Position numbers and translations under genes: made by a program
NCBI GenBank assembly: GCA_029053015.1
Contig: JAIDHX010000038.1
Span: 1-64,000 of the forward strand
DNA length: 64,000 nt
Origin: Lachnospiraceae bacterium
GTDB lineage: Bacteria; Bacillota; Clostridia; Lachnospirales; Lachnospiraceae
Direction of reading: 5' to 3'
Shown: one piece after another, positions 1-7,728 of the stretch
Layout: the number at the start of each line of letters is the position of its first letter
Position numbering within the stretch: the stretch's first letter is position 1
Notes under the pieces: model-generated
The model's input: the letters and a program-made list of their open reading frames with translations, nothing else
Told to the model about the DNA's origin: nothing
The model's database searches: none

Positions 1-47
1 CTTGCCGGACTCTGCGCCAAAAATGCAATCTGCAGCCGTCAAAAACC

Positions 48-76
48 TTGAAAATTCTGAATATACATTATACAAT
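48..76 (+). promoter_or_regulatory. possible weak promoter of the HerA-like gene
   Basis: TTGAAA at 48-53 and TATACA at 69-74 are separated by 15 bases, shorter than the usual 17. The region is AT-rich and lies about 55 bases before the start codon at 131. Spacing makes this only a weak call. Nothing else is recognisable in bases 1-130. Confidence 0.3.
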
Positions 77-130
77 ACAAATAAATACTTGTGAAAAATC
101 AGCCGTTCGTCGGCAGAATGAGAGGACGCT

Positions 131-1708
131 ATGTATCAGGACAACAAAATCTGGATTGGAAGCGCAGGTAACAAAAAAGTATACATTTACCCCAAAATGG
201 CAAACCGCCACGGCATGATAGCCGGAGCCACCGGAACCGGAAAAACCGTTTCTCTGAAGGTATTGGCAGAATCCTTCAGCAACTGCGGCGTGCCTGTTTT
301 TATGGCAGATGTAAAAGGCGATTTGTCCGGCATCTGCATGGATGGTGTTGAAAATGAAAGTATTGCGCGGCGCATCGATGCGCTGGGACTTATGGAAGAA
401 GGCTTCTTTTTCCGCGGCTGCCCGACTGCCTTTTGGGATATCTACGGCGAAAAAGGGCTTCCTTTGAGAACCACCATCTCCGAAATGGGACCTCTGCTTC
501 TCGCAAAAATCATGGGACTGAATGATACGCAGTCCGCCATTCTCTCCATCGTCTTTAAGATTGCCGATGACGAAGAGCTTCTGTTAATTGATACCAAGGA
601 TTTGCGTTCCATGTTACAGTATGTAGGAGAAAACGCAAAAGAGTACACCCTGCGGTACGGCAATATTTCCACCGCCAGCCTCGGCGCCATCGCCAGAGCA
701 CTCACCACGCTGGAAAGCGAAGGCGGCGAACTGTTCTTCGGAGAACCGGCGCTCAATATCGGCGACTGGTTCTGCACGGATACAAGCGGACGCGGCACCA
801 TACAGATACTGGACTGCCAAAGACTGATAAATAATCCGACCATGTACTCTACCTTTATGCTCTGGCTGATGTCCGAGTTGTTTGAAGTTCTGCCTGAAGC
901 AGGCGATTTGGAAAAACCGAAAATGGTATTCTTCTTTGACGAAGCACACCTTTTATTTGACAACGCTTCCAAAGAGCTTTTGGGCAAGGTGGAACAGGTT
1001 GTGAAGCTGATCCGCTCCAAGGGCGTTGGCATCTATTTTATCACGCAGAACCCTAAGGATATCCCGAACGGCGTATTGAGCCAGCTCGGCAATAAAATCC
1101 AGCATGCACTTCACGCTTACACACCGAGCGAGCAGAAAGCGGCAAAGGCATGTTCACAGTCCTTCCGTGAAAATCCCGAATTCAATACCTATGAAACCCT
1201 GCTGCAGCTTGGCATTGGAGAAGCTTTGGTATCCGTACTGGACGAAAGCGGTATTCCTACCATGGTGGAGCGCTGCACCATCCTTCCCCCGCAAAGCATG
1301 ATGAGCCCCTTGGACGATGCAGAACGGCAAAAGCTGATACAGAACCACCTTTTATATGTCCGCTATTCACGGACAGAAGACCGTGATTCCGCCTATGAAT
1401 TTTTACAGCGGAAATTCCTTGCCGATGCGGAAAGTGCACAGATGGCAAAGGAAACGGCTGCCGCCGAAAAGCAGCGTTTAAGAGAAGAGGCCGCTGCCAA
1501 AAAAGCAGCGGAAAAGAAAGAGGCCGCAAAGGACAAACGGGTTAAGTCTGCTGCCAAAAATGTTGCAAGCAGCGCGGCCGGTACTATCGGACGGGAAATC
1601 GGCAACTCCGTAGGCTCCTCCATTGGTGGTAAATTCGGCAAAAAGCTGGGCGGCAATCTTGGCGCTTCTTTGGGGCGCAATCTCCTCGGCACATTATTCG
1701 GAAGATAA
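131..1708 (+). CDS. HerA-like DUF853-family ATPase
   Basis: A 525-residue P-loop ATPase of the HerA/FtsK-like DUF853 type (relatives of E. coli YjgR). Walker A, GATGTGKT, is at residues 32-39. Walker B, VFFFDEAH, is near 265, followed by a sensor-like IYFITQNP. The C-terminal 90 residues are first Ala/Lys/Glu-rich and helical, then a Gly-rich tail with repeated GxxxG spacing (GSSIGGKFGKKLGGNLG) that could pack against a membrane or oligomerise. GAGAGGA lies 6 bases before the ATG. The family probably forms hexameric DNA or protein pumps, but no function is established and no NurA-type nuclease partner is next to it. It stands alone and converges on the HD-GYP gene, with a terminator between them. 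Confidence 0.85.
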   Translation: MYQDNKIWIGSAGNKKVYIYPKMANRHGMIAGATGTGKTVSLKVLAESFSNCGVPVFMADVKGDLSGICMDGVENESIARRIDALGLMEEGFFFRGCPTAFWDIYGEKGLPLRTTISEMGPLLLAKIMGLNDTQSAILSIVFKIADDEELLLIDTKDLRSMLQYVGENAKEYTLRYGNISTASLGAIARALTTLESEGGELFFGEPALNIGDWFCTDTSGRGTIQILDCQRLINNPTMYSTFMLWLMSELFEVLPEAGDLEKPKMVFFFDEAHLLFDNASKELLGKVEQVVKLIRSKGVGIYFITQNPKDIPNGVLSQLGNKIQHALHAYTPSEQKAAKACSQSFRENPEFNTYETLLQLGIGEALVSVLDESGIPTMVERCTILPPQSMMSPLDDAERQKLIQNHLLYVRYSRTEDRDSAYEFLQRKFLADAESAQMAKETAAAEKQRLREEAAAKKAAEKKEAAKDKRVKSAAKNVASSAAGTIGREIGNSVGSSIGGKFGKKLGGNLGASLGRNLLGTLFGR

Positions 1709-1723
1709 TAATAGAAACAAACA

Positions 1724-1752
1724 GGGCACAGCATTTTCCTTTGCTGTGCCCT
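1724..1752. terminator. bidirectional intrinsic terminator
   Basis: Perfect 10-bp inverted repeat (GGGCACAGCA at 1724-1733, TGCTGTGCCC at 1742-1751) with an 8-base loop, between convergent genes. The minus-strand reading is followed by a T-rich stretch. It serves the HerA-like gene and the HD-GYP gene. Confidence 0.8.
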
Positions 1753-1784
1753 TCATTTATGATAATGTTACTGCCGTATATTGC

Positions 1785-4736
1785 CTACTGCCTTACTGCT
1801 TCCGCCAACTCGCCGCCCTCAATCATGCCAATCATAAGCTGCACAATCTCCGCATTGAGCTGCGTTCCTGCAATTCTCCGAAGCTCTGCCAAAATATCGT
1901 CCTTCTTCAGTCTCTCGCGATAGGGTCTGGTGGAATTCATGGTATCGAAGGTGTCCGCCACCGCAATAATCTGTGCAATCTTCGGAATTTCTTCTCCTTT
2001 TTTCCCAAACGGGTATCCATGTCCATCTATGCGCTCATGATGATAACCCGCTCCCAGCGAAAGTTCCGGCGAAATTTCAATCTTCTTTAAGATATCATAG
2101 CCATTTTTCGCATGCTGTTTCATAATTGTGTATTCTTCGTCGGTCAGCTCCTGCGGCTTGTTTAAGATATCGTCCGGAATCGTGATTTTTCCGATATCAT
2201 GCAGCAGGGCAATGTCGTAAATTTCCGAGACTTTATCATTGTCGTAGCCCAGTTTTTCTGCAAGCTTTGCCGCATATTTTGCCACACGGAAAGAATGTCC
2301 TTTGGTATATTTGTCTTTTAAATCGATGCAGGTTGCAAACGCCTGAATCATCTGATTTTTGAAAATCTTATTTTCCTTCTGCTTCACCATCAGCTTTCCG
2401 GTTTTACGACGGGTGTAAACCACTGCAAATACGGAAACCAGAATCACAGCAGACATAAAGAGCAGCGCCCAGAAGATACCCCTTTCATGGAGCCGCTTTT
2501 CCTTAATTAACGTCACGGAAATGGTGTTGACCTCCTTGCCCGTCATGGTGTCAATCACCGAAAAATGGAATATGTATTTTCCGCCGCTCAGATTGGTGTA
2601 ACTGACCGGCTGCATCTCCCGACGGGACGCGGACGCCGTCTCTTTATCGAATCCCTCCAGATAGTAACTCAGTCTCGGATTTTGAAGCGAGTAAGTAAGT
2701 GCATATGCATGTATGGTAAGACGCCTGCAGTCAGAAGGAATCTGCACGGTTTCCCCATCCCGCAGCGCAATTACCTGCCCGTCCGCTTCCACAAAGGGTA
2801 TGGACAGTTTTATCGCCTCATCCCCTGTCTGCTTTTCATAGATATTGATACAGCTCACGCCGCGCGAACCCGAAATATACAACACTCCGTCCTCCGACAA
2901 ATGGCTCCACGAGTTAGCCGTTGCCACGCAGGGCAGTCCGCAGCTCATATCATAAAAGAGATACTCCGGTTCCTCGTCCTGCAGCATTTGCTCGCCGCTT
3001 ACCACATAGATGCCGCTGCTGCTCAAAACCCAGATACCGCCGTTATTATCAAAGTATAAATCAAAATTATTAGAATATGGGAAATTAGACAACGTATAAA
3101 TCTGCCCGTCCTTCATATAGGATATGGAGTTGCTGGTAATAATCCAATACAAGGAACGCTCAGGATCCTTTTTCATCCGCAGAATGATTTCCGACCGCAG
3201 TCCGTCCTCCATGCCCAGATTATAGACCTCTTTGCCGTCAACCACATAGATGCCGTTGCCATCGCTCCCCAAATATATCCTGCCGTTATCATCCTCACAA
3301 ATTGTCAGAATTTCTGTGTTGATGATGCCGTCCGCTTCATCATAGGTGTCAGTCACCTTTCCGTCTTTGATTAGATGCACCCCGCCGTTGGTTGCCGCTG
3401 CAATCGTACCATCCGACAGTTCACTTACCGTGCGGACCCGGTCCGAGTTCAGACCGGATTCTTTGTTGTAAATATCATAGGCGCCGTCCCCGTGATAGCA
3501 GATTAACCCAAGCTCACTGTAACTGCACAGCCACAGATTGCCTGCGCTATCCTCTTTGATACAGCGAATTCGGATTCCTTCCAGCAATTCCGTCATCACA
3601 TTTTCTTTCTGTTGGTAATTTTCATCCAGCAGACGCAGACCGGAATCCGTTCCGATATACAAATCTCCCTGATAAATACAGGTAGAATTTACCACCTCGT
3701 TCTTTAAACCCGCAATTCTGCTGATGTCCGTAAAACGGTTGCCCACCAGCTTCATAACGCCCTGCCTCGAGGAGACAAACCAACGGTTTCCCTCATAGTC
3801 CACCATCATCTCATCAACTGAATTGTCCATCGGAACATCCTGAAGCTCACTATACCGGCCGTTTTCGTCAAAATAACCGATTCCGTTATCCGCACAAATC
3901 CATAACCTTTCCGAAGACTCCGGATAAATCGCATTGATATTGACCTGCGGCGAAACGGAAAGCGTCTGGTAATTTTCCATGCCGTCCCGCATATTTCCAT
4001 ATATTACCGTGGATTCTTCCGTTCCCAGATAGACAAAACCCGCTTCGCCCGGCACAGGGCAGATACAGGATATCACGCCCATTCCAAGCTCCTGTCCTTT
4101 GTAAAATGCGGCAACTTTAAGTCCTTTCAGATAAAAAAAGTCACCTTTCAAGGTACAGCCATAAACCGTACCGTCGTCTGCCCGCCTTATCTCGCAGATA
4201 TATTCTGTATTGATGCGGTCGTCGTCTATCACATGCAGCGCACCCTGCCTGTCAATGTAAACCATCCCCTGCGTTGTTGCAAAGATAATATTGCCTTCTC
4301 CGTCCTCGGCAATGGATCTGACCGACAGGGAAGGCAGCCCCTCGCTTTTCCCAAAAAAGCTGAATTCGCCTTCTTCATGCAGCACGATGCCGCTGTCATT
4401 TGTTCCGATCCACAGCCTATCCTTGGAATCCACATACAGGCTCACCACGCTTGCAATCCCCACAGAAGAATCGAAGCGGTAAAAATCATTTCCATCATAG
4501 CGTATCAGCCCACTGTAACTCCCGACCCAGATAAAACCATCCTGTGACTGTACGATGGCATTCGCCTCCGATGTCGGCAATCCGTTGCTGTTGTTATACA
4601 GAACAGAAGAATAATCTCTCCCCTCCTGCCCCATTACACTTGTTCTTGGGGTCGCCGCCTCGCATACTGTGCTCAGAAAGAAAAGCATGGCAAATAACGG
4701 CAGGGTAATACGGCTTATTTTTATCAGATGTCGCAT
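1785..4736 (-). CDS. membrane beta-propeller sensor with HD-GYP domain
   Basis: A 983-residue protein. Order: signal peptide (about 1-28), an extracytoplasmic double beta-propeller of two-component-regulator repeats (about 45-640, repeated WxGT/LWIGTNDSG motifs), a Y_Y_Y Ig-like domain (about 660-740), one membrane span (about 752-775) and a cytoplasmic HD-GYP domain (about 800-970). The HD-GYP signature is intact: LLHDIGK, then HHERIDGHGYP. HD-GYP proteins hydrolyse c-di-GMP. The propeller/Y_Y_Y sensor is the type found in hybrid two-component systems of gut Bacteroides that bind carbohydrate, but here it is joined to an HD-GYP output and no kinase. The ligand is unknown; a glycan is an inference. 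AAGGAGG precedes the start by 5 bases. Monocistronic, with its own sigma-A promoter. Confidence 0.88.
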   Translation of the reverse strand: MRHLIKISRITLPLFAMLFFLSTVCEAATPRTSVMGQEGRDYSSVLYNNSNGLPTSEANAIVQSQDGFIWVGSYSGLIRYDGNDFYRFDSSVGIASVVSLYVDSKDRLWIGTNDSGIVLHEEGEFSFFGKSEGLPSLSVRSIAEDGEGNIIFATTQGMVYIDRQGALHVIDDDRINTEYICEIRRADDGTVYGCTLKGDFFYLKGLKVAAFYKGQELGMGVISCICPVPGEAGFVYLGTEESTVIYGNMRDGMENYQTLSVSPQVNINAIYPESSERLWICADNGIGYFDENGRYSELQDVPMDNSVDEMMVDYEGNRWFVSSRQGVMKLVGNRFTDISRIAGLKNEVVNSTCIYQGDLYIGTDSGLRLLDENYQQKENVMTELLEGIRIRCIKEDSAGNLWLCSYSELGLICYHGDGAYDIYNKESGLNSDRVRTVSELSDGTIAAATNGGVHLIKDGKVTDTYDEADGIINTEILTICEDDNGRIYLGSDGNGIYVVDGKEVYNLGMEDGLRSEIILRMKKDPERSLYWIITSNSISYMKDGQIYTLSNFPYSNNFDLYFDNNGGIWVLSSSGIYVVSGEQMLQDEEPEYLFYDMSCGLPCVATANSWSHLSEDGVLYISGSRGVSCINIYEKQTGDEAIKLSIPFVEADGQVIALRDGETVQIPSDCRRLTIHAYALTYSLQNPRLSYYLEGFDKETASASRREMQPVSYTNLSGGKYIFHFSVIDTMTGKEVNTISVTLIKEKRLHERGIFWALLFMSAVILVSVFAVVYTRRKTGKLMVKQKENKIFKNQMIQAFATCIDLKDKYTKGHSFRVAKYAAKLAEKLGYDNDKVSEIYDIALLHDIGKITIPDDILNKPQELTDEEYTIMKQHAKNGYDILKKIEISPELSLGAGYHHERIDGHGYPFGKKGEEIPKIAQIIAVADTFDTMNSTRPYRERLKKDDILAELRRIAGTQLNAEIVQLMIGMIEGGELAEAVRQ

Positions 4737-4783
4737 AGCGCCTCCTTGTTCTGACAGATTTCTACAAGTTCTCTAATGGTTTC

Positions 4784-4812
4784 ATTATACTTAGTTATAG
4801 CATAAAAATCAA
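4784..4812 (-). promoter_or_regulatory. sigma-A promoter of the HD-GYP gene
   Basis: On the minus strand TTGATT (4812-4807), 17 bases, then TATAAT (4789-4784). The -10 is perfect and the -35 is 4 of 6. The start codon at 4736 gives a leader of about 40 bases. Confidence 0.75.
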
Positions 4813-4855
4813 TCTTTCGTTTTATGCGGGGTGGAATGGGGGTGGGGCGAGTCAC

Positions 4856-4991
4856 GCCGGAGGTGGAGCCCAATGTCTGTGCAGACGCGCTCTCGCTCGG
4901 ATAAAAACACAGCGGTACTAGGCTCGAAAAAACCTCGCCAAGTGCCGGTGTTTTTATACGGTCTGCACAGACATAGGGCTCCACCTCCGGC
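4856..4991 (+). repeat. long hairpin element, copy 1
   Basis: A 136-base imperfect palindrome. The outer arms (4856-4886 and 4961-4991) are 31 bases and match in 30. Inner arms ATAAAAACAC (4901-4910) and GTGTTTTTAT (4948-4957) pair perfectly, and 4913-4923 pairs further with 4937-4947. The left side carries an unpaired block of 14 bases (4887-4900, GCGCTCTCGCTCGG) opposite only 3 bases, so the hairpin has a defined asymmetric bulge. The tip contains GGCTCGAAAAAACCTCGCC. It has no coding potential, no T-tract and no recognised transposase. Copy 2 (5127-5261) has different arms but the same bulge and tip blocks in the opposite orientation. Confidence 0.85.
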
Positions 4992-5126
4992 TGGCCATCG
5001 CAAAAGGACACTTTCCACCCACTAAAACTCTCGCTAAAGGGGCAGCATGGCAAGCCTGCGGCAGAAGGGGACGTTACTCCACCCACTCCGCGGCGAGTTT
5101 ACACCGCCGCTTACAGCATGGCAACA
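4992..5126. other. spacer between the two hairpin elements, with short direct repeats
   Basis: A non-coding stretch with two short direct repeats: CAGCATGGCAA at 5043-5053 and 5114-5124, and CCACCCACT at 5015-5023 and 5079-5087. The offsets are similar (71 and 64 bases), so this spacer may itself be a decayed duplication flanking the hairpins. Confidence 0.5.
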
Positions 5127-5261
5127 GCCCGAACCGCAAGCAATTCCCGAAGGAGCCCTTTAAGAAACGTCAGTGCTTAGCGAGGTACTTTCGAGCTTAG
5201 CACTGCTACGTTTCTTGCTGAGCGAGAGCGCGGCTCCTTGGGAATTGCTTGCGGTTCGGGC
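5127..5261 (-). repeat. long hairpin element, copy 2 (inverted relative to copy 1)
   Basis: Outer arms 5127-5157 and 5232-5261 match over 30 bases with one extra base at 5149. Inner arms 5162-5177 and 5199-5216 pair, apart from a 2-base bulge at 5206-5207. The asymmetric block is now on the right (5217-5231) and its reverse complement, GCGCTCTCGCTCAGC, matches the copy 1 block in 12 of the first 13 bases. Read on the minus strand the tip is GCTCGAAAGTACCTCGC, against GCTCGAAAAAACCTCGC in copy 1. The outer arms of the two copies are unrelated, yet each is self-complementary. The architecture, not the arm sequence, is conserved. Confidence 0.85.
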
Positions 5262-5294
5262 GTCCCTCGCTGCACCCCCCTGTTCAACCGCCCC

Positions 5295-5320
5295 AAAAAA
5301 GCGCCCCTTAGCTCGGGCGC
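5295..5320 (-). terminator. intrinsic terminator after the 5330-5983 gene
   Basis: On the minus strand GCGCCC (5320-5315), a loop, GGGCGC (5306-5301), then six T (5300-5295). It lies just past the stop codon at 5330. Confidence 0.8.
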
Positions 5321-5329
5321 CTCTTTGTC

Positions 5330-5983
5330 TTAAATCCGAATATCCATTGGTCTGTACAACTGCTTCAGTTCTTCCTGCTTCTGCATATCTATGCCGCCCT
5401 GCTGCAAAGCCTGCTCCTCCGGCGGCAGTTCCGTGAGCGCCTCCAGATTCTCTGTTTCTTCCGCAATCGCTTCGTCCATCGTTTCCGGCATGGCATCCTG
5501 CAGCTCTTCCAGCGCTTCTGCGGCTTCGTCCAGAATTTCTTCCAGCATACCGTCGCCATCTTCGATACCCAGCGCTTCCTTCGCCATATCTTCTCTTCTT
5601 TCTTCCGGTGTCTTCGGCTCGGTTTTTTCCAGGCCTTCTGCAATCTTCTTTCCGACTTCTTCTGCCTCGTCAAGGACGTGGAACATCTGCTCCCTGTTGT
5701 AGGATGCTTTGGCCGCGGCAATCTCATCTTCGTAGGTATGGAGCATATCCAGCTTTTTCGCAATATCTTCTATGCTGTTGCATTTCATGCCTTTCAGGCT
5801 ATCTTTCCGCCCCTCCCAAAAAGAGATTTCATCATCGGTCTTCTGCCTGCGCTGTGCCTTTTCCTGCCCGCTCTTTAATCCAGTCCCGCTCAGCATAGGG
5901 AGATTCCCCATATAAAATGACTTTACTTTATAGTTTGCAGGCGCTCCTGCGCTTCCTCCTAAACTTGAAATGTTCATACGCAA
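5330..5983 (-). CDS. unknown acidic helical protein, sigma-D operon
   Basis: 217 residues, not recognised. Residues 1-35 are low-complexity with a Gly/Ser-rich start (MRMNISSLGGSAGAP). The middle (45-110) is charged and helical. The end (120-200) is strongly acidic, rich in Glu and Ala, with predicted coiled-coil character. There is no signal peptide, membrane span or cysteine pair. It begins 4 bases after the 5988-6656 gene, so the two form an operon. The upstream gene starts like a flagellar hook-filament protein and the operon has a sigma-D-type promoter, so a role linked to motility is inferred, not shown. Confidence 0.7.
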   Translation of the reverse strand: MRMNISSLGGSAGAPANYKVKSFYMGNLPMLSGTGLKSGQEKAQRRQKTDDEISFWEGRKDSLKGMKCNSIEDIAKKLDMLHTYEDEIAAAKASYNREQMFHVLDEAEEVGKKIAEGLEKTEPKTPEERREDMAKEALGIEDGDGMLEEILDEAAEALEELQDAMPETMDEAIAEETENLEALTELPPEEQALQQGGIDMQKQEELKQLYRPMDIRI

Positions 5984-5987
5984 CCCT

Positions 5988-6656
5988 CTAACCCCAAAAA
6001 CTGTACTTGCTGGCAGCCGCCGTCTGGCTTAAGCTTCCTGCCGCAGTGTACTGATTGGAAACACTCTTCACATTGGCTTCTGCATTGTCCGAAATTTTCC
6101 CCGCCAAAAATGCAACTCTGGATACAAAATTTCCCGATTTGCCAAGTACCTTTTCAATCTCTGCCGGATCCGCCTGTTTCAGTTTATTCTTATCAAGGCT
6201 CATCGTGCCGTCCTTCGACAACGTGATACCAATCGCCTTTAACGCCTCGCTGTTCTTCTCAGCTTCATCCTGCAGGCTCTTGCAATAGAAATTCTCCATT
6301 GTTCCTGCAACGGCGCGCAAAGTCTTCAGCGTGTCATTATAGCCGTTCAGAAAATCTGCAATTTTGTCGTAAAGCGCTTCCTTTCCCTCTTCCATATCCG
6401 CCTTTGCAAATACAGAATCTTCAGCATTTGAAACAAGGTCTGCCGCACTCTTGGAAAGTTTGCCCGACGCATTTTCCACCTTCTCATAACTGCTCTTCTG
6501 TGCAGCGGAAACACTCTTTCCCTTATTTTTATTTAACGTACTTAACAGGTTCTTTTCCGAACTGTTTCCATTCACATAGTTTAAAAGCGAATTTCCATTA
6601 ACCGGAAGCCCTGCCTTCTGTGCCGAATCGTTCAACATCTTTGTTGTTACTCTCAT
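5988..6656 (-). CDS. unknown protein with flagellar-like N terminus
   Basis: 222 residues from ATG 6656. This start is chosen because GGAGGG lies 8 bases upstream; a longer reading to 6785 would add a hydrophobic stretch without a ribosome site and would cross the terminator and the sigma-D promoter. The first residues, MRVTTKMLNDSAQKAGLP, resemble the N terminus of flagellar hook-filament junction proteins (FlgL class: MRxTxxM). The rest is helical with alternating Lys/Ser/Ala and no FlgL length (FlgL is usually about 300 residues or more). The pairing of FlgL-like start and sigma-D promoter suggests a secreted or flagellum-associated helical protein. The exact family is not recognised. Confidence 0.7.
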   Translation of the reverse strand: MRVTTKMLNDSAQKAGLPVNGNSLLNYVNGNSSEKNLLSTLNKNKGKSVSAAQKSSYEKVENASGKLSKSAADLVSNAEDSVFAKADMEEGKEALYDKIADFLNGYNDTLKTLRAVAGTMENFYCKSLQDEAEKNSEALKAIGITLSKDGTMSLDKNKLKQADPAEIEKVLGKSGNFVSRVAFLAGKISDNAEANVKSVSNQYTAAGSLSQTAAASKYSFWG

Positions 6657-6699
6657 TAAAAATCCCTCCTGCCTGTCAACATCTGTCAGTATAATTTTA

Positions 6700-6726
6700 T
6701 TATCGGACAAAAATAGGAAAACGTTA
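6700..6726 (-). promoter_or_regulatory. sigma-D (flagellar) type promoter
   Basis: On the minus strand TAAC (6726-6723), 15 bases, TCCGATAA (6707-6700). The known clostridial/Bacillus sigma-D pattern is TAAA-N15-GCCGATAT, so the spacing is exact and most positions match. It sits 44 bases before the ATG at 6656 and would drive the two genes 6656-5330. Confidence 0.6.
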
Positions 6727-6759
6727 AAAAAATGTAATGAGCAGGCGATAAAATGTAAT

Positions 6760-6798
6760 AAAAAGACGGGCAATGAACACGCCATCCTTTGCCCGTCT
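6760..6798 (-). terminator. intrinsic terminator after the DUF6033-like gene
   Basis: Inverted repeat AGACGGGCAA (6764-6773) and TTGCCCGTCT (6789-6798). Read on the minus strand it is followed by TTTTTATT. It lies 20 bases past the stop codon at 6819. Confidence 0.8.
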
Positions 6799-6818
6799 CT
6801 TAATTTTACCTATTCTTT

Positions 6819-7559
6819 TTAACAGCGGAAGTTGAAATTCTGTCCTACCAGTCTCTCATAATCCGTCTGCGCAGAGTCGCTCATCGCCTCATAGACAGTA
6901 TCGTCAACCTTTCTCAGCAGATCCTCAACAGAGGACGCCGACACCGTAACCAAGTCCTTTTCAGACTCAACTTTTTCAGAACGCTTTTCGGCCAGCTTTT
7001 CAGCTTTCTTTTCTTCGGCTGCCTTTTTCTCTTTCCTCTTTGCGTCTACTTTCTTCTGCTCCGCCTTTTTTGCCCCGCTCGCCTTTATCCTGTCGCGCTG
7101 TGCTGCAAGAGACTTGTCAACCACCGCAAAGAATGAAGCGTTGCCGCCATCGTTAATCTGCATACCAAACGCCTTGACGCCGGGCTTATTGGCAAGCTGA
7201 CTTTGAAGCTGCGGAAGCTTCACTGCCGCGTTACTGATAATGCCTTCGTACTGCTTGCGGAAGTTCTCATCTGACGCCATTCTTTCCACTTTTTCCTCGT
7301 CAATCAGAACCACCATTCTGTGCGGGTTGGCATAACTGCCGGCCTGCGCCTTAGCCGCTGCCTTCATGTCCTTGCTAACCAGCACAAAATCCATGTTGGA
7401 GTATTTTTTCTTTAACTCCTCATAATACTTCTGTCCTTTTTCGCTCAATTCCGGCTTTCCTATCGTCTTGCCGTAATTTGCGTTCTTTTTCTGTGCGCCG
7501 GAAGTCTGATACACTTCGCCTGTCTGCACGTTGTTTTCAACCTGCGCTATTGTTCCCAT
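6819..7559 (-). CDS. DUF6033-like protein, sigma-D controlled
   Basis: 246 residues. It looks like the DUF6033 family seen in Lachnospiraceae; the assignment is from memory of the family and not tested. Residues 1-165 form a compact domain (SEKGQKYYEELKKKYSNMDF near the start, with HRMVVLIDEE in the middle), then a Lys/Glu/Ala coiled coil (about 165-205) and a short acidic tail. No signal peptide. SD AGGAGG precedes the start. A near-consensus sigma-D promoter sits 54 bases upstream, so expression should follow flagellar genes. The function is unknown. Two neighbouring genes downstream have a second sigma-D-like promoter. Confidence 0.7.
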   Translation of the reverse strand: MGTIAQVENNVQTGEVYQTSGAQKKNANYGKTIGKPELSEKGQKYYEELKKKYSNMDFVLVSKDMKAAAKAQAGSYANPHRMVVLIDEEKVERMASDENFRKQYEGIISNAAVKLPQLQSQLANKPGVKAFGMQINDGGNASFFAVVDKSLAAQRDRIKASGAKKAEQKKVDAKRKEKKAAEEKKAEKLAEKRSEKVESEKDLVTVSASSVEDLLRKVDDTVYEAMSDSAQTDYERLVGQNFNFRC

Positions 7560-7585
7560 ATCGTTTCCTCCTTGACCTTTGTTAC

Positions 7586-7639
7586 GCGAAATCCATTTCG
7601 CCTATACAGACTATATCGGCAGAAAGGCAAGATTCCTTA
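7586..7639 (-). promoter_or_regulatory. sigma-D promoter with 5' leader hairpin
   Basis: On the minus strand TAAG (7639-7636), 15 bases, GCCGATAT (7620-7613), a near-perfect sigma-D promoter. The transcript would begin with a hairpin of 7-bp arms, GCGAAAT-GG-ATTTCGC (7600-7585 region). About 40 bases of this promoter and leader recur at 15329-15368. Confidence 0.8.
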
Positions 7640-7728
7640 TAGCATATTGCTGAATGTCCTTTAAATTTTCATTTTTAGCAAAATCCAGTTAATGTTCATT
7701 TTATAAATCTGCCATAATAAATCAAAAA

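Noticed and set aside
4724-5086. Open frames across the hairpin region
   Set aside because: Translations cover the palindrome arms on both strands, with no ribosome site or family resemblance.
6657-6785. Longer N terminus for the MRVTTKM gene (to 6785)
   Set aside because: The extension crosses the sigma-D promoter and terminator and has no ribosome site, while ATG 6656 has GGAGGG 8 bases upstream.
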